DNA from: Vigna angularis
Lineage: Eukaryota > Streptophyta > Magnoliopsida > Fabales > Fabaceae
DNA length: 64,000 nt
NCBI RefSeq assembly: GCF_016808095.1
Contig: NC_068976.1
Coordinates: 6,047,001-6,111,000, forward strand
Reading direction: 5' to 3'
The position numbers and the translations under genes are program-made. Numbering within the stretch: the first letter of the stretch is position 1; each line of letters begins with the position of its first letter. Below the pieces are notes generated by a model that searched no databases, had not been told where the DNA came from, and saw nothing but the letters and a program-made list of their open reading frames with translations. Positions 1-14,000 of this stretch are shown here, piece by piece.

Positions 1-75
1 TTCATTCTATCAACCGCAATTTCCTTCACCCGCACACGATTCCGGCGGCGTCTCAATCCGGCAGGTTGGACCAAT

Positions 76-353
76 TGTTAGGTTCCTAATTTGGGAACCT
101 AATCAAGAACTCTCTTTCTCACCAAAAGACACAAGAAAGATAGGAAAAACTGAATATTATTCATAGAAATAATGTTCTGTACAACTGAATACAGAGGCTT
201 AACCCTCTTCACAGGTCAATACCTGTCAACAAAGATCTCTCTAAAAGTCCCTTCTAACTATCCAAACAATCTATTTATACAGTTCCTCTACCTTCTATCC
301 TAATCTCATTTCCCATTATATCCTTATATCCCCAAAAACCCTATATCCTAACA
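76..353 (-). repeat. LTR of an LTR retrotransposon, minus orientation
   Basis: A 278-bp block begins TGTTAGG and ends CCTAACA, a perfect terminal inverted repeat of the TG...CA kind. Read on the minus strand it contains a TATA-like box (ctgtataaatag), then pyrimidine-rich R/U5-like sequence. The next bases on the minus strand (75 down to 1) begin attggtccaacc and would be the primer-binding and leader region of an element whose body lies left of the window. The partner LTR is not visible, so a solo LTR with a chance downstream match is also possible. Confidence 0.6.
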
Positions 354-2000
354 GGATATGAGATTATGTCCACAATTGAGTAAACTCTTTATGATATTAG
401 AACTAAGTATCCAAGATCCAAGAGAACCATAAAGTGTTGATTGAGAGAAAAGAGGCAACAACTATTCATGTTACAAGTACAAACAAAAAGAGTCAATAGT
501 ATTTGATTGAGTTTTCAGCAATGGAAAGTTATCCACCAGGGGATCAAGTTTATCAAGATAGGTATACAAACCCATATTAGATTTGTAAACATCACAACAG
601 TAACCAAACTATAAAGATGATGGACATATGAGAAAAACATGATATTAAAATTGAAGGCCAAGGGATATAGAAAACCAAAGAATAAGATGTGTCAAAGTGT
701 TGCAAACAAACTCAATCCTTGGTGTCAATATTTGAAACAAGGGTGATAAGGTGATCGACAAGCTTTGGTTGTGGAACCACATCAAGACAGCAACTTTCCA
801 AGTATGGTAAGAGATTCTACAACGACTAAAGATACTATCAAATTATTGTATATAGGTAAATGCAAACTTCATCTAGTTTTTTAAGATTGATCTGGGCTTA
901 AAGTTTAATTTCTAAGATGGTATTAGACTTATCATGTTACCAGCCACCTCACCACCTGCAAATATATAGTCTCTTGCTGGAGATGTTGAGTCATCAACAT
1001 AAGGAGGTGTATTAGAGATCATACATAGACTAGAGTTGTGGACAAATTATGCTATAAATAGAATGCAAATTTCACCTTATAAACCAACTTCGTAAGGTTA
1101 AGTTAAGCCTAAACCTACACGTAATAAGATGGTAACCAAATCTATCCTAACAAGATTTGTTGGATCTATAGTGTCATCTATTATGGACTTACTAACCCAC
1201 ATACAATGTCAACAAAAATCAAAGATGGTGAAAATTGCGGGAGTTTTACCTTGCCACCAGAACATGACAGTGGCAATGCGAGTTTTTCATGATGGCCCAT
1301 TGAAGTGACTTTTGGTCTCCGAATGGCATCACAAAACAGACATGGAAAAAGTTGCAAAGTGGCAGCACGACACCCATTTGAAATGAAGGAGTTGCAGCAG
1401 GCACTCATGGAAAACAAAAGAGAAGAAGCCTCAGGTCCACATGACCCAAGGCAGTGAAACCCTAATCTTCTCTCTAATTTTCCCAGCAGAAGGCAGCCCA
1501 AATGTTATATTTTTTTAAAGAAAATGAGTAGGCCCATACAACCAAACATTACACCAAAATATTGACCTAGATCACCCAACCCAAAATGAACCAACAACTT
1601 CCTCTGTTATTATGCAATTCTGCTGACTGCAAGTCCATCCACCCTACCATTGAACCAACAGCCTCCTTCGTTATGTTTTGTTGTTTTCAAGTTTTGAACT
1701 TGAAATTTCTGTTTTCTAATTTGACTTTATTGTTATTTGAATTTATAGAAATGATTACATTATTAATTACTTTTGACTTTCATTAACTTTTCCTTACAAT
1801 TATATTTTTGGATTTCTTTAAATATCTATATGTATATGTTGTATTTTTTATATTATAAGTATAAATTGTATTTTTTTCATATTATGTATATGTATATATT
1901 TATAAAAGAAACATGGCATACAACAGATTGGAAAAAATATTTATGTATTGTCACATGAGAACTTTGTAATCAAAAGCAGTATCTGATTCCTCGTACTAAC
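354..2000. other. No gene recognised; AT-rich, probable repeat remnants
   Basis: No host exon was found on either strand. The next PDS5 exon after the one ending at 2001 should lie here or beyond the window, but I could not find it. Around 1000-1150 there is a decayed LTR-like stretch (tata-type box followed by a region resembling the terminal repeat at 19686-19803). Positions 1700-1930 are very AT-rich. The minus-strand open frame at 1181-1501 has no recognisable domain. Confidence 0.4.
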
Positions 2001-5000
2001 CTTTAACTGACAAAATTCGCTACATTGAGCAGTATCATAAAAGGATGTCGCATAATGACCATCATCCAAATGCTCCATCTAATAAAAATATGCAACTTAA
2101 TCCATGAACAATTCAAACAGATAATATATTTTTCCAGAATATCAACAGTGCTCTGGCAGAATAAATTAAACAAGTGAGACAATTTATTATTAAATTCAAG
2201 TACTTGAATGATCTTCTGGAATATATATGACGTGATCTCTTCAACTTGAGTTTCAAAATTGGAAACATATTGTGTAATGCATCCCAGAGATTGCAAAATA
2301 GTAGGGACATTCCGCTCCCTATATAAGGAATCAATTAGCTCCTGGGCACATACAGAAAAAAACAGAAAAAGGGATAATGTTAATTGTCAGTGCTAAGAAG
2401 CAAATCACCTACTAGTAACAAATAGCTTTAAGTTATTACTGTCAATAGACAGATTGAAATATGCTCATGGAGCGGTCTGAGCTTTAACAAATCAACCAAC
2501 AAGCAAATAGGTTTGTATGGTAACAGGGGTAGCTTCAGTTCGCTAGTAGCCAGTAGCCATAAGATGGAAACAAAGTATTACTCAACTCCGAACCTAAAGC
2601 TTTTACAACAATCAAATCAAAGTTCAAGCATGGGTGACTATAGACAAGGGCTTTTAGACAAACACTAGGACAATTTTGCTCATTTTAAAAGGGGTGAAGA
2701 GCTGTTATAATGTTAAAGACACTTCACTCGAGGACATTTCACTTCCTAACGTAGCACTGCTCTTAAATGTCAACATCATGGCAGCTTTTACTCTACAACA
2801 CTTCACTCAATGACACCTCACTCATCTTTCTCACTGCTCATAACCCTCCCTAGGTATCCCTTTCCGAGACATCAACAACCAGCTTAGCTACTATTTGATA
2901 AGCACCCAAGCACTTGGGGAACCAACCCTCAAAAGCAGCTATTAAGAGTGTTATCGAAAATATCAAAGATCCCAAAAATCCTTTCTAAAGTTATAACAGA
3001 AAACATAATGGGTTATAATATAAGATAATGCACATCAATAATTTAAATTTTTTTACAGAAATATAATTGTAATGCAAAATTAACGAAATACTAAATTATT
3101 ATGTGCCCTAGAATTAATTATATTTGTAACAAGAGTGTTAGATGGAATGGGCTTAGGCCCGTCTTTTTATATCTTCTTATTTATAAATGTATAACGCTAT
3201 AAGCTCAATACACATTCGAGATTCAGCCTATGCCTTTCTCTATTTTATTTCAACATATAGCAATCAACCTCACTAGCAATTCCCTTGTAGTTTACTGTGT
3301 TTAGTATTGCAAATTGGGCTTTAAATCAGACAACAAAAGATCCAGCTCAAAGTCCAGCATCTTTTTTGGCACTAGCTTCATTTCTTCGTGGTCCAAAAAC
3401 TCAATGTCAATAACACAACAAAGCACTAAAATTGAGTTTCGAAGTCTTATTGCCACCACAGCTAAAGCCTTGTAGATTAAAACATAACTTAAACTGACAA
3501 TTACACCACCTACTGTCTATTGAAAAAACATGAGCAAATTAGCTATCCGTCATAACCAACCTTCCATGCCTGCATCAAGCACACAGAGTTAGAAGCTTTC
3601 TTCCTTGGAGCGAAGGTCATCAATAAAAGCTTTAGGGTTCTTGTTAAAATAGAGAACACATAGACATTGGACTGAGTATTGTGTTTGAAAATACCATGGA
3701 TGAGTTTGTATAAATTCGATAATTTACCATGCACAAATAGAGGATATTTTGTTTTCTCTAGAATAAAAGTTACATGACTATGATAAAAAGTAAAATATAT
3801 TATTTTCGTTCTCTACACTCCATTGCCCTGCGGTATAGTTAAGACATTTACAATTTGTCACTAGAGTTGACAAAGTTGCTGCAATATCTTCTTATTTAGT
3901 CTTGTCATTAATGAAATGACAATCAACCTCGATATATTTGGTCCTCTCATGAAATATTGGATGAGACATGTACACATGCTTGATTATTACAAATCAACAT
4001 TATCGATGCAACCTCGTCAAACTTGTGCTCTTTAAGAATTTAAGTCACAAGTTCACAAGTTACTAAAGTCAGTCAGATATTCTTTTTCAACACCATTTTT
4101 CAAACAACTGCTGAAATTCTATAGACTCTAACTCTTCTTTAAGAACAAGGCATATCACATTGCTCTCCTACTAACTATTGTGATAATGAAAGTGCAGGCA
4201 CCTTAACTTATAATCCTGTTCTTCATGCTAGTGGAAATTGATCTTTTCTTTGTTATTGAAAAAGTTGTCCAAATATCGATATGTTTAACATATGTCAACA
4301 AAAGTACAGTAGGTTGACGTTCTTACCAAACCTCTCTTTCTTATGTGTTTTCTATTTACTGTGATAAATTCAAAATGGTTGCTCTACCTATTAATCATCA
4401 CCCACCTTGAGTTCACAGGGGTGTTAGTGTTGTATTAGTTTGATGCAGTTTCATTATAGGTGTATTTTTATCAGATGTTCTCTACAACCCCTGTTTCTTT
4501 TCATTCCCTATATAAAGAGAATCCATGATTTCATTTGTGCAATTTATCAATACAAAAGCTACTTTTCAGTTTCTCTTTTCTCTCTCTTACCTCTAAAACA
4601 GGATGTCAAGACCATACTTCCTCTAGGAGACTACCAATCCCATTATTGAGCAATGTGTTGATATTCTCACCACGCCCTTTGTATCACTTGGTTTCAACTT
4701 GAGGAATAAGCTGAAGATGTCTATCCTTCCACCTCAAGTCCAACCACCTACACCTTCAGAGGCATATGTTAAAGTATATGGTTAAGATGAGTTCATGGGA
4801 TCCTATCATGAGCATTGTTGTACTGTATTTCTCTCTCTAGTTAGTCACCCTATTCAATTAGTTAGTGTCCAGTTACGGTGAAACTTATAATCTTACAATG
4901 TCACACTTGAGATTAAAAAAGAGAAATACATTTCTAGAGGGCTCACACAACCCCTCTCATAGTTCTGTATTTATATATATGAAGGTTGATACAATAGGAA

Positions 5001-8000
5001 GATTAAAAGGCAAAAAAATTCTGTCCTAGGCTACTTGGACAGAGAACTAGGGCAGAGGTTATCTAACCCTCAACCTCCTACTTTAGACTTAATGATTACA
5101 TGGATTTTCGAGCTATTTCAACACTCACATCCAATAATTATAACATATTTCAGTTTCTTCCTTTACAAGTTTATCTTTCTTCTCTCAAAATCTCCAAATG
5201 ATGATGCCAAAGCAAATATGTGCTTAATAGTTGTTTTACTTCACTAAAAAATTAAAATAACAAACATATAGTTGGAAGTTGCATTCACAATAAAATTTAT
5301 ACCTGATACAACTTTCTAAAAAGTGACTGATCAGAACTTAAAGCAACAATTGCTGACCCCGCAAATTTAGCCTGTCTACGTGTTCCATCCAAGCAAATTC
5401 TCCTTAAAAATGGATAAATATCACTGCATATAGAAAACAAGGGGAAACAAAATTAGGAAGGCAGTAAAATATTAGTCTACTTTTACTCAGAAGTGTTAAT
5501 TCAAAGCTGAAATTTCTCCAACTAAAAGCAAAATTCCAACTTAACTCTAAAACTTTACTACCTTAAATCCCAAAATTAATTCATAGAACATTTAGTCAAC
5601 TTTACATAATTGGAAAAACCCCAAAATCAGTACCACCCTGACAAAAGGAGAGACCAATATTTGAAAATTAACGAGCCGACAACATGAATGGAAGTATCTA
5701 CAAATTAATTAATGTCTAAAAGTGTCAAAACTGTCTTGCTCATTACGTATTTTAGGAAGTTTTTAATTTTATCCTTGCTATACTTTTATTCTTTATTATA
5801 GGTGTATCTTGCTATTAAAACTACAAATATGTATTTAAAACAATCCCATAATTACAAGAATTTGTTTTCCTAGATTTAGCTTTCTATATTTCCTAAAATA
5901 AACAGCAGACTCGTGTATTCATAGGTCCAATGGCCTTATTATTGAAATACAGAACAATAATATTATTCTTTCTAAATTGGCAAACCCACATGCCACTTGC
6001 ATAAGAAGTCCAGGAAAACGGCCATTGTTTTTCTCATGAAAAGGAATTACAGATAAAACTTTTAAAAGTCCAAAACAGGACTTTCATAAAAAAAATTTCA
6101 AATTAAAACAAAACACATTTAGATGCTATACAAGTATTCATCAAAATAGTAGCAACAGTGGTAGTTTTTGCTAAAGCGGACTTTCTGGTGTGTAATTCTG
6201 TTGGAAACATTCAGCATACATAGTTTACCTATGATTGAAAGACATATGACAGCCTGCCTTTGCCATAACTTCAATCAGCTTGTCCTTAACAGAACTTTTA
6301 TGTTCCAACAACAATAAGAACTGCTTTTCCGAGCCTTTCAGCATAGAAGGGAAATATCGAACAATAGCCTGATTCAAATAAAATAGTGGCAAGATTTATA
6401 AAGTAATTCAAATTAAAGACTACTGGCTGACTCCTACAAACAAATAGATTTGCTTCAATTTGGCTTTAATAGTAAAAATATTCTAAAATTCCTAGGGTAT
6501 CCATAAATCACTTCGTATTCAAAATCTGCTGTACTTTTGAATTAATAACTTTGACATAGAGACAACATTGATAAAGAAAACACACGCAAACCATTCCTGA
6601 AACCTAATGGCTTAAGCTTTTGCACTATGATAGAGGATTAAAAGTATATATGAGTTAAAATAAAGGCGGAAAGCAGAGAGTTTCAGTTAGCAGTTAGTTA
6701 GAGGAATAGGAGAGTATAAATAAAGAGTTAGTTGTAAAGGGGGGGAACTATTCTGTATTCTTTGTGTTGTTGAGTTTACTAGAACTTAGTCCAGTGGAGG
6801 GAGGTTAGGCTTCCTTGATTGTTTTCGGTACATTGTATTCTTCAATTCATTGAATAAAACGAGGATATTCATTGAGTTTCGGTTTGTTCTGTGTGAATCA
6901 AACACTTTATTGACTTCTTGATTAAAGAAGTCCATCACACTATATACATTGATTCATGAGGTATCTAAATTTCTTTGATCACATTTTCATTCATCAAGTA
7001 GAAAATAAGACTTATTTTATTATTCTCAATCATAAAAAATACATTCTCATACCCTCTATTTGTAATAATCTAGTTCTCCTAAAAAGGGAAATAGGGAAAC
7101 TAGGAAAAATAAAATAAAATAAAAGATTATGTATCTATTTCCTCTAATTAGGAAGATTCTAAAGATATTATCTCAAATTACAACGCTCCCCCTCAAGTTG
7201 GTAAATGAATATCAATCATTCTCAACTTGCCTACAAGATCTTGAAATCTACCCGGAGGAAGCCCTTTTGTAAAAATATATGCTATTTGAAGTTCTGTAGG
7301 AACATGAGTTGTAATCACAAAGCCTCTGTCAAGATTATCTTTGATGAAATGTCTGTCAATTTCAATGTGTTTGGTTCTGTCATGTTGTACTGGATTATGG
7401 GCTATGCTCATAGAACACTTATTGTCACAGTGTAGTTGCACCGGGTTCTCCACTTTGACTTAAAGATCATCCAAAATGATTTTCATCCAGAGTCCTTCAC
7501 ACATTCCTTGAGCAAGGGCTCGAAATTAAGCTTCTACACTAGAACGGGATACTCTATCTTGCTTTTTGCTTCTCCATGTTACCAGACTATCTCCAAGAAA
7601 TACACAATACCCAAAAGTAGATTTTCTATCAGTAATAGAACCTGCATAGTCAGCATCAGTATATATCTTCATACTCAATGTGTCTTCTCTTTTGAATAAT
7701 AGCCCATTTCCTGGACTTGACTTCAAGTATTGGAGAAAACCCTTGGAGGAGAGAGTGCTCTCTTATTTTTGTGTTCTTTCCAGTCTATACTAAAAATAAG
7801 AAAGGACCTGGAGACTAGCCTAGATTCACACCCAGCCTTCACTTTAGAACATGACCGCCTCCACTACAAGGGAAGACTGGTCTTATCTACACAATCAGAG
7901 TGGATTTTGAAGTTAATAGTTGAGTTCCATATGACGTCCACAAGTGGTCATTCAAGGCTTTATTGAACATATGGAAAGGTGGCCCAGTCATTATAATGGG

Positions 8001-11000
8001 TAGGAATGAAGAAATCCATAACAGAATTCTTGGTTGCATGCCTAGTCTACCATAAGCATAAGTATGTGGCATCCATACCTCAAGGATTACTCCAACTATT
8101 GCCTATACCACAGGCTATATGGGATGAGATAAGCATGGATTTCATTGTTAGACTACCCAAGTCCAATGGGTACGATGCGATGTTAGTGGTGGTGGATAGG
8201 TTGAGTAAGTATGACCACTTTATACCCATAAACACCCATATTCAGCAAAGAGTATAGCCGAAGTGTTTGTAAGGGATATTGTAAAGTTACACGGAGTACC
8301 TTCCTCCATAATTAGCGACAAAGACCCTACATTCCTTAGTTTGTTCTGGAAGGAACTATTCAGAATATAGGGAACAAAATTGCTTATGAGTACAGCCTAT
8401 CACCCTGAAACAGATGGTTAGATCGAAGTTGTGAACAGGACCCTTGAAATATATTTGAGGTGTTTCAGTTCAAAACACCAATTATCAGGGGTCTGCCAAA
8501 TGCACTCCATTTGAAGTGGTTTATGCCCCGTCCCTAGTTCGATTTGTGGCAGGAGAAACGATAGTGGAAGTAGTGGCACAGGAGTTACAGCAAAGGGATG
8601 AAGCTCTAAGGCAATTAGGGTATCACTTGGAAAGAGCTCAAGGACAAATGGCAAAATTTGCCAACCAGAAACGTAGACCATCGAAGATTAAAGAGGGGGA
8701 TTGGGTATTTGAAGATTAGGCCCCATAGGCAAGCATCCATGCCTACCAAACTACACCCTAAGCTATCAGCAAGGTTGTTGTTAGTTTGTTTAGGCCCCAT
8801 TGGTTTGTTGTTAGTTTGTTTAGGCCCCATTGGTTTGCTGTTAGTTTGCTTTGGTACAGGGTATATAAGGGGAAATAAGTGTCAGTGAGAGACACGTTTT
8901 GTATTGTAGAGAGTGTGGACAAGATCATTACATCTTGTGAAGGAAGGGATTGCTTCCTTGGTTGTTTTCTGTTTGTGTGTTCCAACAATAAAGTCATTTA
9001 CATGAGTTGTGGTGTGTGCATTCTGTTTTGTCCAATCTAGAGGATAATCTGGGTTTCTTGTCACCAAGAACCCTAACACAAACAAAACCATTTGAACCTC
9101 AAATAACCACGAAAAAATTCCTGTGACCCTGGGAATATAAGCCATTCATGTTAAATGATTCATGCTTTGACTTTCATTCTTGCACCAATTGACCATTTAT
9201 TCTCTTCTATTATTGTCATCACTCAAAATAAATAAAAGTTCAGAAGTTAAATGTAGAAGCTACCTTGTGCTATTTAAAACTTTGCCTGTTAGAATTATAA
9301 CTTAACTGTAAATACTATGTCATGAACATCGTGTCAACTATTCTGTAGCAGGGTCTATTTTGTACCAGTGTTTACAATAAAAACTTCTTCTAGAATGCCT
9401 CACTAATAATTATCACAATCCTTTGATTTGCACAGTCTAGTGCCTAATTCCATTTTCATGCAGGAGGATTGAATGATTTATCCCTTTCCTCTTCACCAGC
9501 AGAAAACGAAAAAAGAGAACTAACTATATAGAAGAAAGTGTATGAAAATCCACAAAGAAGCGTTTTGTTACCAGCAGAAAATTTGCAGAAGAATCCTCTA
9601 AAGTCCTATTTTCATTATTGGTAAGATAATCTAAGATGCATCTGACATGCTCTGAGCTGAAAATGTTGGATGAACATTTTGAGAATAGTGGACGTAAAAA
9701 CTCATAAGTTGGATTGCTGCCTCCAATCATTGCCAGATGTTTATCCTGCAAGCAAAATATAAACCAAATGGAGACATAAAATAGGGAATATGGATGGTTA
9801 TACAAAAAAAAAATAACTACATACAGAATACTAAGAACAAAAATATACATAAAGAACATGGCACAAGATGTATAGAAAAGTTCAAGAAACTTGACACATG
9901 AAAACAATCCTTACATATTCTCAAAATACAGAGTGATTCAACATATATTATAATGTCTCAAAATGCAATTCAACAAGAGCACTCACAAATCATAGTCATG
10001 CAACACTCCAAAAGCTTAATCATCACACAAGTCACTTACTATTAGAGAGAAAAATGAGGTTACTGAGGGAAGAGCAAATAAAAAGAAAATATGGGAATCT
10101 CAACTCTTAATCTAACTGTTAGATGTTAAGTTGTGTGTTTATGTTAATTGGGCTTAGCCCATTCTGTATTTAGGGTTTAACCCTTATCTTACATTATAAA
10201 TAAACTACCCTATGTGTATGCTAAACACATAAGGGAGATTTCTCCTAATCTTCTCTACTATTTAATATGGTATCTAGAGCTTAGGTTTTGTTCCAGCCAG
10301 TTCCACAGTCTCCGGTACCCATCGCCGCCGCCGTTGCCGCTGCTGCCGTCGCCGTCGCCGCCGCCACCGTCGTCGGAGTTCCAGAATCGATCGACGACCA
10401 CACCATCGGAATCGTCTTGGCCGGGCGACCACCGTGGTACAAAGATCGCGGCGAACGGACCACCCACGCGCCTCCACACGCCGCCGCAAAGGTCACCAGA
10501 TCCGCCGCTTCCCGTCGCGCATGCCGGCGAGATCCGCCGCCGACCAGGACTGTCGTGCTCGCCTCCTCGTCCTCTCTCTGGATCTGTTGTCGTTGCGTCA
10601 ATCGGAGCACTTTGGACTTTTTAGGGTTTCTCCCTCTCCATGGCTGTCCAACTTGATGATCGGAGTCGGTCTCGCCAGCCAGGTAAAGGACGTCCAAAAT
10701 GTGACCACTGTGGCAAGCTAGGCCACAAAATTGATAGATGTTATGCGCTTCATGGACGTCCTCCTCGACCTATAGCAATGGCTAATTCTGATCCACCTCC
10801 CCGATCACTGTCTGCAGACCATCCTACTTCATCAAATACCATAAATAACCCTGTACTCTTTCAGGAATTTCTCAGATGGTATGAGGACCGTCAGCACTCT
10901 AGTTCCACTACATCTGCTTCTGTTATACGGACAGGTACTCCTTTTGTTGGTCTGACTCACTCTCTCGGATCTTGGGTCCTTGACTCAGGTGCCAACGATC

Positions 11001-14000
11001 ATATCACTAGTAACAAGTCCTTGTTTTCTTCCTTGTCATGTCCGGATAATTTACCCTCGGTAACGATGGTTGATGGGTCTAGAGTCTCATCTCATGGTAT
11101 TGGTACTGTTCATATTTTTCCGTCCATATCCATTGATAATGTACTTTATGTCCCTGGGTCTCCTTTTAACTTATTGTCCGTAAGTCGTCTAACTCGTTCC
11201 CTTAGTTGTGTTATTTCATTTACCAAAGATTTTGTTTGGTTGCAGGACCGGAGTTCGAAACACATGATTGGCACAGGATGTGAGTCTCATGGCCTATATC
11301 ATCTCATCCCTTCTCCACATGCTGGCGTAATCATGGAGTCACCATCCCTTCTTCATGCTCAGTTAGGTCATCCCAGTCTTGCCAAACTGCAGCAACTTGT
11401 TCCGAGTCTGTCGAAATTATCAAGTTTGTCGTGTGAGTCTTGTCAGTTAGGTAAACATACTCGTAGTTCCTTTCCTCGTAGTGTTTCACAACGAGCGTCA
11501 TCCCCTTTTTCATTGGTTCATTCTGATATTTGGGGACCTAGTCGTGTTAAGTCAACTTTAGGATTTCAGTATTTTGTTACCTTTATTGATGACTATTCCA
11601 GATGTATTTGGTTGTTTCTCATGAAGAATCGTTCTGAGTTGTTTTCTATTTTTCAATCTTTTTTCAATGAAATAAAAACTCAGTTTGGGGTTTCTATTCG
11701 CACTTTACGTAGTGATAATGGCCGTGAATACCTTTCTCAACCGTTTAAACATTTCATGGCTTCTCATGGCATTCTTCACCAAACCTCATGTGCCTATACC
11801 CCTCAACAAATTGGGGCGGCTGAGCGCAAGAATAGACACCTTATTGAAACAACTCGTACCCTTCTCATTCATGGTCAAGTACCCTCACGTTTTTGGGGTG
11901 ATGCTGTTCTCACGGCATGTTATCTTATCAACCGCATGCCATCTTCCGTCCTAGATAACAAAATCCCCCATTCTATCTTATTTCCTCAAGACCCTCTACA
12001 TCCATTACCTCTTAGAGTTTTTGGGTCTACATGTTTTGTTCATGATTTTAGTCCTGGTCTTGATAAGTTATCTCCTAGGTCTCACAAATGTATCTTCTTA
12101 GGATTTCCACGGTCACAAAAGGGCTATAAGTGTTTTTCCCCTTCCCTCAATCGTCATTTTATCTCTGCTGATGTCACTTTTGATGAATCTTCTTTTTACT
12201 TTACACAGCTATCTTCTAGTTCTGTACCTCTCCCTGTTACTGTTGATATTCCTCTTATCTGTGATCCTCCTGGTGATGCTCCACCCATTTTGTCTCCTCC
12301 TTCTTTAGACTCTCATTCACCACAGGATCGTCCTTCACCACCACCCCTTCAAGTTTATAGTCGCCGCAATTGTCTCCCTCATGACTCACTTCCAGTGCCG
12401 CCTCCAGTGTCTCCTCCGGCTCCAGCAAATGAGTCTGACTTGCCTATTGCCCTCCGTAAAGGTATACGCTCTACCCGTAACCCTTCCCCCCATTATACTG
12501 TTCTTAGTTACCACAGATTATCTCCATCTTTTTACACTTGTCTCTCATCCATTTCTTCTGTGTCAATTCCTAAATCTGTGGGTGATGCCTTAACTCATCC
12601 TGGCTGGCGTCAAGCTATGCTGGATGAATTAAGTGCTTTACAGAAAAGTGGAACTTGGGAGCTTGTCCAATTACCATCATCTGGAAAGTCTGTTGTTGGT
12701 TGCAGGTGGGTGTATGCTATCAAGGTTGGCCCTGATGGCACAATTGATCGTCTGAAAGCTCGACTGGTTGCCAAGGGCTACACACAGATTTTTGGTTTGG
12801 ATTATGGTGATACTTTTTCTCCAGTGGCAAAAATGACCTCTGTTCGCCTATTCATTGCCATGGCCGCTCTTCGACAATGGCCTCTTTACCAACTTGATGT
12901 CAAAAATGCTTTCCTAAATGGTGATTTGCATGAAGAAATTTATATGGAGCAACCGCCTGGCTTTGTTGCTCAGGGGGAGTCATCTGGATTGGTATGTCGT
13001 CTTCACAAATCCTTATATGGCCTAAAACAGTCTCCTCGGGCCTGGTTTGGTAAATTCAGTTGTGTTGTTCAACAATTTGGTATGTCTCGCAGTGAAGCGG
13101 ATCATTCAGTGTTCTATCGCCACTCGAGTGCTGGATGTATCTACTTAATAGTGTATGTCGATGATATTGTTCTCACAGGAAGCGACTATCTTGGCATCTC
13201 TCAGATGAAACAACACCTTTGTCACCATTTTCAAACCAAAGATCTTGGTAAACTCCGGTACTTTTTGGGTATTGAAGTAGCACAATCCAATGATGGTATT
13301 GTCATATCTCAGAGGAAGTATGCGTTAGACATCTTGGAGGAAACAGGGTTAATGAACTGTAAATCTGTTGAGACACCTATGGACCCTAACATCAAACTCC
13401 TACCAAATCAGGGGGAGCCTTTCTCAGATCCTGAACGGTACAGAAGATTAGTTGGTAAATTAAACTATCTTACTGTTACGCGTCCTGACATTTCCTTCGC
13501 AGTTAGTGTGGTGAGTCAATTTCTAAACTCCCCATGTGAAGACCATTGGGATGCAGTTGTTCGCATACTGAAGTATATTAAAGGATCACCTGGAAAAGGT
13601 TTCCTATATGGCCCTAACAACGATACAAAAATCGTTTGCTATTCAGATGCTGATTGGGCTGGTTCCCCTTCTGATAGGAGGTCTACTTCTGGATATTGTG
13701 TCTTTATTGTTGGTAACCTGATATCTTGGAAAAGTAAGAAGCAAAGTGTTGTGGCAAGGTCCAGCACAGAAGCAGAATATAGAGCTATGGCATTTGCTAC
13801 TTGCGAGCTTGTGTGGCTTAAACAATTACTTAGTGAATTGAAATTTGGAGATGTCACTCACATGACACTTATATGTGATAATCAAGCTGCTCTTCATATT
13901 AGCTCTAACCCTGTCTTCCATGAGAGAACCAAGCACATTGAAGTTGATTGTCATTTTATTAGAGAAAAAATCATATCCGGAGATATCAAGACTGAGTTCG

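Noticed and set aside
7205..7699. Plus-strand frames across the Copia relic
   Set aside because: They are antisense shadows of the RNase H sequence, which reads on the minus strand.
10214..10721. Several overlapping 70-138-codon frames before the Copia pol frame
   Set aside because: GC-rich leader of the element; frames on both strands are low-complexity Pro/Arg/Ala and show no gag motif.
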